This document shows, one piece after another, positions 6,675 to 11,073 of a stretch of DNA of 11,073 nucleotides. Below the pieces are notes generated by a model, which did no database searches, had not been told where the DNA came from, and saw only the letters and a list, made by a program, of their open reading frames with translations. The position numbers and the translations under genes are program-made. Every line of letters begins with the position of its first letter. Positions within the stretch are counted from its first letter, which is position 1. The DNA comes from an uncultured Burkholderiales bacterium (GTDB lineage: Bacteria > Pseudomonadota > Gammaproteobacteria > Burkholderiales > Thiobacillaceae): NCBI GenBank assembly GCA_937925755.1, contig CALAMX010000023.1, positions 1 to 11,073 on the forward strand, in the 5' to 3' direction.

Positions 6675-7925
6675 ATGGCGCGCGCCTCCCACCCCGTCTT
6701 CCCCCCACACATCCGCGTCTATGTCGTTGGCGGCGCGGTGCGCGACCGCCTACTGGGTCTGCCGGTGCAGGACCGCGACTACGTGGTGGTGGGGGCCACG
6801 CCCGAGGAGATGACGGCCCTGGGCTTTCGCCCCGTCGGCAGGGATTTCCCCGTCTTCCTGCATCCGGTGACCCAGGAGGAATACGCCCTGGCGCGCACCG
6901 AGCGCAAGACCGCGCGCGGTTACAAGGGTTTCAAGGTCTACGCCGCGCCCGAAGTGACCCTGGAGGAGGACCTGTGCCGGCGCGATCTCACCATCAATGC
7001 CATGGCCGAAGACGCCGATGGCCGCATCATCGACCCCTACGGCGGCCAGTCCGACCTCGCGGCGCGTGTGTTGCGACATGTCTCACCGGCCTTTGCCGAG
7101 GACCCGGTGCGCATCCTCCGCGTGGCGCGCTTTGCCGCCCGCTTCCCTGAATTCCGCGTGGCGGACGAGACCCTCGCCCTCATGCAGCAGATGGTCACGG
7201 CGGGCGAGGTCGACGCCCTGGTGCCCGAGCGTGTATGGCAGGAGCTCGCGCGCGGGCTCATGGAGGTGCGGCCCGCGCGGATGATCCAGACATTGCACGA
7301 GTGCGGGGCGCTGGCGCGCCTACTGCCCGAGATCGACCGCCTGTTCGGCGTGCCGCAGGACCCGACGAGCCATCCCGAGATCGACACCGGCGCGCACCTG
7401 CTGCGCGTGCTCGACTGGGCGGCGGGTGCGGGTTACAGTCTTGCCGTGCGCTACGCGGCCTTACTGCACGACGTGGGCAAGGGTCTCACCCCGCCCGGCC
7501 GCTGGCCAGACCACAGCGGACACGAGGCGGCCGGACTCGAGGCGGTCAGGGCGGTGAGCGCGCGGTTGCGCGTGCCGGCCGAATGCCGCGAGCTAGCCCT
7601 CACGGTGGCCCGTTGGCATGGACTTGCCCATCAGGCCGACCGGCTGGACGCCGCGGGGCTGCTTGATCTTTTGCAACACTGTGATGCCCTGCGCCGGCCG
7701 GAGCGTCTGCGCGACTTTCTTGCCGCCTGTGCGGCCGACTATCACGGGCGGCCAGGTTGGGAGACGCGGCCCTACCCACAGGCCGCACGTTTGCAGTCCG
7801 CCCTCGCGGCAGCGCGTGACGTGGATGCTGGTGCCATCGCCCAAGGACTGCCGCCGGCCAGCGTCCCTGCTGCCATCCGCGCCGCTCGCATTCAGGCCAT
7901 CGCCGCCGCCCTGCCGCCAGTGTAA
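6675..7925 (+). CDS. cca: Multifunctional CCA tRNA nucleotidyltransferase / HD-domain phosphohydrolase
   Basis: Adds or repairs the 3' CCA end of tRNAs; bacterial forms with the HD domain also have phosphatase and 2',3'-cyclic phosphodiesterase activity. 416 residues (E. coli 412) with closely matching motifs throughout: VGGAVRDRLLG (18-28), the metal-binding DRD (Asp33, Asp35), FPVFLHPVTQEEYALARTE, the RRDLTINAMA motif (Asp104), and EDPVRILRVARFAARF. The C-terminal HD domain has LLHDVGKGLTPP (His265, Asp266). The start at 6675 leaves about 12 residues before the usual N-terminus. No closer ATG, GTG or TTG exists, and the only strong Shine-Dalgarno (AGGAGG, 6641) is 28 nt away, with a small GCCG/CGGC stem between them. 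Function is certain; the exact start is less so. Confidence 0.96.
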   Translation: MARASHPVFPPHIRVYVVGGAVRDRLLGLPVQDRDYVVVGATPEEMTALGFRPVGRDFPVFLHPVTQEEYALARTERKTARGYKGFKVYAAPEVTLEEDLCRRDLTINAMAEDADGRIIDPYGGQSDLAARVLRHVSPAFAEDPVRILRVARFAARFPEFRVADETLALMQQMVTAGEVDALVPERVWQELARGLMEVRPARMIQTLHECGALARLLPEIDRLFGVPQDPTSHPEIDTGAHLLRVLDWAAGAGYSLAVRYAALLHDVGKGLTPPGRWPDHSGHEAAGLEAVRAVSARLRVPAECRELALTVARWHGLAHQADRLDAAGLLDLLQHCDALRRPERLRDFLAACAADYHGRPGWETRPYPQAARLQSALAAARDVDAGAIAQGLPPASVPAAIRAARIQAIAAALPPV

Positions 7926-7934
7926 CCTAGGTCA

Positions 7935-7963
7935 CCGACAACGCGGCACTCCAGCGGTAGAAT
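7935..7963 (+). promoter_or_regulatory. Sigma-70-type promoter for the DUF2892 gene
   Basis: CCGACA (-35, 4 of 6) and TAGAAT (-10, 5 of 6) are separated by exactly 17 bp, in the 72-bp gap after cca. The start would fall about 28 bp before ATG 7998. Confidence 0.45.
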
Positions 7964-7997
7964 ACGATTTTACTGTCAGTGACATCAGGAGTTCGCC

Positions 7998-8192
7998 ATG
8001 ACGACCAATGTTGGTGGTATCGACCGCGTATTGCGCATCGTCGTCGGCCTTGCCCTCATCGTCTGGGCCGCCACGGGTGGGCCGGACTGGGCCTGGATCG
8101 GCGTGGTGCCGCTCGCCACCGGCGCGATCGGCTGGTGCCCGGTCTATCTGCCCTTCGGCATCAAGACCTGCAAGACGGATCAGGCCAAGTAA
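7998..8192 (+). CDS. DUF2892 (YgaP-type) small membrane protein
   Basis: A 64-residue inner-membrane protein. Residues 6-14 (GGIDRVLRI) are the family's N-terminal signature, followed by helix one VVGLALIVWAA (15-25) and helix two WAWIGVVPLATGAIGWCPVY (31-50). The ending PFGIKTCKTDQAK is also typical: two Cys in the WCPVYLPFGIKTC motif. In E. coli YgaP a related two-helix domain is fused to a rhodanese (sulfurtransferase) domain; stand-alone copies are common and of unknown function. AGGAG (7987-7991) lies 6 nt before the ATG. It has its own promoter and converges on hemB with only one base between the stop codons. A link to sulfur transfer is conjecture from YgaP and the sulfur-oxidiser setting. 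Confidence 0.85.
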   Translation: MTTNVGGIDRVLRIVVGLALIVWAATGGPDWAWIGVVPLATGAIGWCPVYLPFGIKTCKTDQAK

Positions 8193-8193
8193 A

Positions 8194-9198
8194 TCAGGCC
8201 GTGCGCAACCAGCGGGCGGCGTCGAGGGCAAAGTAGGTGAGCACGGCGTCCGCCCCGGCGCGTTTGAAGGCGGTGAGCGCCTCCAGCACGCAGGCACGCT
8301 CATCCAGCCAGCCGTTTTGCACCGCCGCCTTGAGCATGGCGTATTCGCCGGAGACCTGATAGACCACGGTGGGGGCACGAAAGGTCTGTTTCACCCGCCA
8401 GACCACGTCCAGGTAGGGCATACCCGGTTTGACCATGACCATGTCGGCGGCCTCCTGCAGGTCGAGCCCCACCTCCCACAGGGCCTCGTCGCTGTTGGCG
8501 GGGTCCATCTGATAGGTGTACTTGTTGCCGGCGCCCAGGTTGGCAGCAGAGCCCACCGCATCGCGGAACGGCCCATAGAAGTTGGAGGCATACTTGGCCG
8601 AGTAGGCCAGGATGCGCGTGTGGATGAAGCCGGCGCTGTCCAGGGCCTCGCGCACGGCCCGGATCCGTCCATCCATCATGTCGGAGGGTGCCACCACGTC
8701 GGCTCCGGCGGCAGCATGCGCCTCGGCCTGGCGGGTCAGCACGGCGATGGTCTCGTCGTTTAGCACATAGCCGGTCGCGTCGATGAGACCGTCCTGACCA
8801 TGGCTGGTGTAGGGGTCCAGGGCGATGTCGGTGATCACGCCCAGCTCCGGGAAACGTGCCTTGAGACCAGCGACCGCTCGCGGCACGAGCCCCTGCGGAT
8901 TGTAGGCCTCCTCCGCGCCCGGCGTCTTGAGGGCCGGGTCGATCACCGGGAACAACGCCAGCGCGGGGATGCCCAGATTCAAGGCTTCTTCGGCCACGCG
9001 ATAGAGCCGATCCAGGCTCAGGCGTTTGACACCTGGCATGGAAGGAACTGCCTCCTCGCGCCCGTCGCCATCGAGCACGAACACCGGCAGGATTAGATCA
9101 GCGGGATCGAGCCGGTGCTCGCGCATGAGCCGGCGGGAGAATTCATCGCGGCGCATGCGGCGCATGCGCTTTTTCGGGAAGCTGGCGAGATCGAACAT
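8194..9198 (-). CDS. hemB: Delta-aminolevulinic acid dehydratase (porphobilinogen synthase), Mg-dependent type
   Basis: Condenses two 5-aminolevulinate molecules to porphobilinogen, the second common step of heme synthesis, in the cytosol. Full family pattern: RMRRMRRDEFSRRL at the N-terminus, AYSAKYASNFYGPFRDA with active-site Lys202, and MVMVKPGMPYLDVV with Schiff-base Lys257. In the metal loop DIALDPYTSHGQDG (124-137) the three zinc Cys of E. coli are replaced by Ala126, Asp128 and Asp136. This is the aspartate type, as in Pseudomonas, which is Mg-dependent. I chose ATG 9198 (334 residues) because GGATGA lies upstream at suitable spacing. In-frame ATGs at 9207 and 9231 would add 3 or 11 residues. 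Heme supply fits the neighbouring c-type cytochrome and Sox genes. Confidence 0.96.
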   Translation of the reverse strand: MFDLASFPKKRMRRMRRDEFSRRLMREHRLDPADLILPVFVLDGDGREEAVPSMPGVKRLSLDRLYRVAEEALNLGIPALALFPVIDPALKTPGAEEAYNPQGLVPRAVAGLKARFPELGVITDIALDPYTSHGQDGLIDATGYVLNDETIAVLTRQAEAHAAAGADVVAPSDMMDGRIRAVREALDSAGFIHTRILAYSAKYASNFYGPFRDAVGSAANLGAGNKYTYQMDPANSDEALWEVGLDLQEAADMVMVKPGMPYLDVVWRVKQTFRAPTVVYQVSGEYAMLKAAVQNGWLDERACVLEALTAFKRAGADAVLTYFALDAARWLRTA

Positions 9199-9251
9199 GG
9201 CATTCATCCGTGCGCTAGACCGGGTAAGCATACAGTGCCGGCCCTGCCACG

Positions 9252-9279
9252 GGAACTTTTTGGAACGAGAATCGCTCTA
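9252..9279 (+). promoter_or_regulatory. Sigma-E/AlgU-type promoter for the small-RNA candidate
   Basis: GGAACTT (9252-9258) is an exact match to the extracytoplasmic sigma factor RpoE/AlgU -35 consensus. A 17-nt gap leads to TCTA (9276-9279), matching the TC-start of the -10 element (consensus TCTGA / TCAAA). The predicted start is near 9285-9287, just at the first base of the hairpin chain. On the plus strand no protein gene lies downstream, only the sRNA candidate. Confidence 0.6.
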
Positions 9280-9285
9280 CGACTC

Positions 9286-9390
9286 AAGACGAGTCGCTTC
9301 GTCTCCCGCTTCTCCTCCCTGAGCGGGTGCCTTAACGCAAAGTTAGGGCTCATTTGACCCGGCTTTGTCCCCTTGAGCCGGGTTTTTTTT
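9286..9390 (+). ncRNA. Candidate trans-acting small RNA in the Spot 42 / ErsA locus
   Basis: About 105 nt, directed by the sigma-E-type promoter and ended by an intrinsic terminator. Four hairpins follow one another: AGACGA/TCGTCT (9287-9304, loop GTCGCT); CCCGCT/AGCGGG (9305-9327, loop TCTCCTCCCTG); GCCTTAAC/GTTAGGGC (9329-9349, loop GCAAA); and the terminator (9357-9383 plus Ts). The third stem contains a T-G pair that is stable only as plus-strand RNA, so strand and structure agree. It converges on engB next to cytochrome c4, the location of Spot 42 (109 nt, E. coli, beside yihA/engB) and ErsA (P. aeruginosa, sigma-22-dependent). Hence the guess of a functional analogue. No sequence identity to either was established. 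Confidence 0.65.
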
Positions 9391-10011
9391 GTCCAGCGGC
9401 AGCCCAAGCCAGGCACGGACCTGCGCCTCCGCCTCCTCCAAACCGATACGGCGCGTCGCCGAGAAGAGCTGGGCCTGCCCCGCGACCCCTTGCTCGGCCA
9501 GATAGGCCTGTACCTGTCTGAGCGCCAGCAGGGCGGCGCTGCGCGAGAGCTTGTCGACCTTGGACAGCAGGATGTGCACCGGCTTGCCAGTCACCTGCCA
9601 CCAGGCGAGCAATTGCCGGTCCAGTTCGGTCAGAGGGTGGCGGCTGTCCATGATCAGGAGAAGACCGCGCAGGCTCGTGCGCTGGAGCAGATAGTCCCCC
9701 GCCAGGGCCTGCCATAACCGCTGCTGAGCGAGCGGTGCGCGCGCGAAGCCATAGCCGGGCAGGTCCACCAGATAGCGCCCGGGCGCGACGCGGAAGTAGT
9801 TCAAGTGCTGGGTGCGGCCCGGTGTCTTGCTGACGTAGGCGAGCCGCTTCTGGTGGGCAAGCGCGTTGATGGCGCTCGACTTGCCGGCGTTCGAGCGGCC
9901 GACGAAGGCCACCTCGGCTACACTGTCGTCGGGCAGGCCGCGCAACTGGGCGGCGGAGAGATGGAAGCTTGCGTTGAGCACAAACGGAGTTCGATCCCGT
10001 GAACTTGGCAT
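9343..10011 (-). CDS. engB: Ribosome biogenesis GTP-binding protein EngB (YsxC/YihA)
   Basis: Essential-type GTPase acting in large-subunit ribosome assembly; 222 residues (E. coli 210). P-loop GRSNAGKSS (38-46), G2 threonine in TPGRTQ (63-68), G3 DLPGYG (83-88), G4 SKVDK (150-154, where the family usually has TKADK) and G5 SATRR (184-188). ATG 10011 gives the usual N-terminus; the ribosome site is weak. The last 15 residues (KKNPAQGDKAGSNEP) are a hydrophilic, low-complexity tail encoded across the terminator of the opposite-strand small RNA. This suggests that the tail is set by the RNA rather than by protein function. It is divergent from cytochrome c4, as in Pseudomonas. Confidence 0.96.
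   Translation of the reverse strand: MPSSRDRTPFVLNASFHLSAAQLRGLPDDSVAEVAFVGRSNAGKSSAINALAHQKRLAYVSKTPGRTQHLNYFRVAPGRYLVDLPGYGFARAPLAQQRLWQALAGDYLLQRTSLRGLLLIMDSRHPLTELDRQLLAWWQVTGKPVHILLSKVDKLSRSAALLALRQVQAYLAEQGVAGQAQLFSATRRIGLEEAEAQVRAWLGLPLDKKNPAQGDKAGSNEP
9357..9390 (+). terminator. Intrinsic terminator of the small RNA
   Basis: ACCCGGCT (9357-9364) pairs with AGCCGGGT (9376-9383), followed by T-run 9383-9390. The 8-bp GC-rich stem with eight Ts is on the plus strand. On the minus strand the run would be As before the stem, so it cannot serve engB. It lies inside the 3' coding end of engB. Confidence 0.85.
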
Positions 10012-10034
10012 ACTAGCAGCGTCCCGGCTAGAAT
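10005..10034 (+). promoter_or_regulatory. Sigma-70-type promoter of cytochrome c4
   Basis: TTGGCA (10005-10010, 5 of 6) and TAGAAT (10029-10034, 5 of 6), spacer 18 bp. The transcript would start about 10041, 37 nt before ATG 10078. The -35 box overlaps the engB start codon on the other strand, so the two genes may interfere with each other. Confidence 0.6.
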
Positions 10035-10060
10035 GCAGCGGTACGTTGACCCTGCATTCT
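10030..10060. repeat. Perfect inverted repeat overlapping the cytochrome c4 promoter
   Basis: AGAATGCAG (10030-10038) and CTGCATTCT (10052-10060) are perfect inverted copies 13 bp apart. Inside, GGT and ACC extend the stem by three pairs with a one-base bulge. The left arm covers most of the -10 box. It could be an operator for a dimeric regulator, or a leader hairpin if transcription starts earlier. Confidence 0.5.
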
Positions 10061-10077
10061 GCTTCGGGAGCCTACTC

Positions 10078-10704
10078 ATGCGTCTTCGTCCTGTCCTGTT
10101 GCTCGCGCTCATGTCCGCAACCTCGACATGGGCAGCCACGGCCCCCGCTTCAGCCCCGCGCGGCGACCCGGCCAAGGCGCAGAAGATCGTCAACGAGGTC
10201 TGTGGCGCCTGTCACGGCAACGACGGCAACAGCACCAACCCGGCCTATCCCAACCTGGCCGGCCAGCACCCCGAATACATCACCAAACAGCTCCACGATT
10301 TCAAATCGGGCGCGCGCCGTAACGCCATCATGGCCCCCAACGTGCTGGGCCTGAGCGACGAGGATATGCTCAACCTGGGTGCCTATTTCGCCGCCCAGCA
10401 ACCCAAACCGCGTCTGGCCAAGGATCCGCAGCTCGTGGCGGCTGGGCAGCGCCTGTACCGCGGCGGCAATCCCGGCAGCGGTGTGCCCGCCTGCGCCTCC
10501 TGTCATGGACCCAACGGTGCCGGCATCCCCGTCCAGTTTCCGCGTCTGGCCGGTCAACATGCCCGTTACGTGGAGACCCAACTCAAGCATTTCCGCAGCG
10601 GCGACCGCGCCAACGATGGCGGCAGCATGATGCGGGTGATCGCCCGTAGGATGACCGACCAAGAGATGCGGGCGGTGGCTGAATTCGTCTCCGGTCTCCG
10701 CTGA
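10078..10704 (+). CDS. Di-heme cytochrome c4
   Basis: Periplasmic or membrane-associated electron carrier of 208 residues with a signal peptide (about 1-20, MRLRPVLLLALM, cleavage near TWAA). Two cytochrome c domains are visible: heme site one CGACH (42-46) with Met85 in NAIMAPN as the probable distal ligand, and heme site two CASCH (139-143) with Met184 or Met185 in GGSMMRVIA. Each half has NLAGQH or RLAGQH and the QLxxFxSGxR pattern typical of c4. I start at ATG 10078 because GGGAG (10066-10070) lies 7 nt upstream and the signal peptide begins there; the upstream in-frame ATG (10033) falls inside the promoter and inverted repeat. Cytochrome c4 usually passes electrons to terminal oxidases and could receive them from the Sox system encoded next door (inference). 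Confidence 0.94.
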   Translation: MRLRPVLLLALMSATSTWAATAPASAPRGDPAKAQKIVNEVCGACHGNDGNSTNPAYPNLAGQHPEYITKQLHDFKSGARRNAIMAPNVLGLSDEDMLNLGAYFAAQQPKPRLAKDPQLVAAGQRLYRGGNPGSGVPACASCHGPNGAGIPVQFPRLAGQHARYVETQLKHFRSGDRANDGGSMMRVIARRMTDQEMRAVAEFVSGLR

Positions 10705-10706
10705 CA

Positions 10707-10730
10707 CGCCCCTGGCGCTTTTCTTTTTTT
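10707..10730 (+). terminator. Probable terminator of cytochrome c4
   Basis: Four-pair stem CGCC/GGCG with loop CCT, then CTTTTCTTTTTTT, immediately after the stop codon. The stem is short but the T-run is good. It separates the cytochrome gene from soxY. Confidence 0.5.
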
Positions 10731-10731
10731 G

Positions 10732-10755
10732 CGGTTGCGTTAGTATTTGCAACCG
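10732..10755. promoter_or_regulatory. Inverted repeat upstream of soxY, possible operator
   Basis: CGGTTGC (10732-10738) and GCAACCG (10749-10755) are perfect inverted copies around 10 bp of AT-rich sequence (GTTAGTATTT), 145 bp before soxY. The inner TAGTAT could be a -10 box but no good -35 is present. Arm length and spacing suit a dimeric regulator. GCAACC recurs at 10872-10877. Confidence 0.35.
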
Positions 10756-10835
10756 TCGGCCAAGCGTGCCCACGGTGATCGTGACGAACGTGCTTGAGGC
10801 ACGAATGGCCGGTACCGTGTTGTAAGAGGTGGGCC

Positions 10836-10876
10836 GTTGCCCAGGATACCATCCACCCAAGGGTGGTGTGAGCAAC
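10836..10876 (+). promoter_or_regulatory. Leader hairpin upstream of soxY
   Basis: GTTGC (10836-10840) and GCAAC (10872-10876) enclose the palindrome CCACCC-AA-GGGTGG (10853-10866). The structure ends 10 nt before the soxY ribosome site. It could be a protein site in DNA or a 5'-leader structure. It is structure only; no known motif. Confidence 0.3.
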
Positions 10877-10899
10877 CATGGATGTGAAGGAGAGAATCG

Positions 10900-11073
10900 A
10901 TGAACAAACAGCGTAGACAGGTGCTGAAGAGCGCCGGCGCGGCGGGTGTGGTCGGGGTCGCGGTGGCGGCCGGGCTGCTCAAGCCCACGGCGGTATATGC
11001 CGACTGGAATGCGGCGGGCTTCGAGGCGCGCGAGCTTGCAGCGGTGCTCAAGGCGATCAAGGCGGAAGGGGCG
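10900..11073 (+). CDS. soxY: Thiosulfate-oxidation carrier protein SoxY (N-terminal part, cut by window edge)
   Basis: SoxY with SoxZ carries sulfur intermediates covalently on a C-terminal cysteine during periplasmic thiosulfate oxidation. Only 58 residues are present. They show a Tat signal peptide (MNKQRRQVLKSAG, a hydrophobic stretch 13-27, cleavage near AVYA after residue 34) and the start of the mature domain, DWNAAGFEARELAAVLKAIK, which resembles SoxY N-termini. The C-terminal GGCGG motif lies outside the window. AAGGAGA ends 7 nt before ATG 10900. A soxZ and other sox genes would be expected to the right. The start and family are well supported; the partial length keeps the call short of certain. 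Confidence 0.85.
   Translation, partial: MNKQRRQVLKSAGAAGVVGVAVAAGLLKPTAVYADWNAAGFEARELAAVLKAIKAEGA

Noticed and set aside
5886..6710. 274-codon minus-strand open frame over the SDR gene
   Set aside because: Shadow frame opposite a gene with clear Rossmann motifs, crossing the gap to cca without its own signals.
9280..9296. CGACTC/GAGTCG hairpin as part of the small RNA
   Set aside because: A perfect stem in DNA, but its left arm falls in the promoter just upstream of the predicted start and competes with AGACGA/TCGTCT, which lies wholly within the RNA.
9357..9390. Terminator for engB or a hemB attenuator on the minus strand
   Set aside because: On the minus strand the stem is preceded by As and followed by no T-run; it also lies before the engB stop. 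Orientation supports only plus-strand transcription.
10033..10077. Upstream start (ATG 10033) for cytochrome c4
   Set aside because: It would add 15 residues before a complete signal peptide and begin inside the -10 box/palindrome region. ATG 10078 has its own ribosome site.

Overview
The window is GC-rich (roughly 65-70% by eye), densely coding DNA from a proteobacterium, most likely a sulfur-oxidising gammaproteobacterium. The evidence is the start of a soxY gene (thiosulfate-oxidising Sox system) at the right edge, a di-heme cytochrome c4 divergent from engB as in Pseudomonas, an OmpR/EnvZ pair, an aspartate-type (Mg-dependent) HemB and an E. coli-like CCA-adding enzyme with an HD domain. 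The genus cannot be named from the sequence alone.

Layout, left to right. Positions 1-2001 (minus strand) hold an envZ-like sensor kinase, cut by the left edge, and its response regulator ompR. Divergent from them (2101-3148) are two small exported envelope proteins: an arginine/glutamate-rich DUF3106-like protein and a glycine-zipper (17 kDa antigen-like) protein. Next is slt (3222-5228), a periplasmic soluble lytic transglycosylase. A 462-bp gene-free stretch (5229-5690) carries REP-type palindromes in direct and inverted orientation. It is followed by an NDUFA9-like NAD(P)-binding SDR protein (5691-6638), cca (6675-7925) and a 64-residue DUF2892 membrane protein (7998-8192). hemB (minus, about 8194-9198) converges on the DUF2892 gene. 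engB (minus, 9343-10011) lies upstream of hemB, and cytochrome c4 (10078-10704) is divergent from engB. soxY begins at 10900 and runs off the right edge.

The most interesting element is an unannotated small-RNA candidate on the plus strand between hemB and engB (about 9286-9390). It has a sigma-E/AlgU-like promoter (GGAACTT, 17 nt, TCTA). The predicted start falls exactly where a compact chain of four hairpins begins. The last hairpin is a textbook intrinsic terminator with eight Ts, and the loop of the second is C/U-rich and resembles an anti-Shine-Dalgarno sequence. The position (convergent with the 3' end of engB, next to cytochrome c4) matches the locus of Spot 42 in E. coli and the sigma-22-dependent sRNA ErsA in Pseudomonas aeruginosa. 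I infer a locus-conserved, envelope-stress-controlled sRNA in a sulfur oxidiser.

Several genes share an envelope theme: EnvZ/OmpR, the two exported small proteins, Slt and the putative sigma-E sRNA. A second theme is respiration and heme: HemB, cytochrome c4 and SoxY. The links between these groups are inference from proximity.
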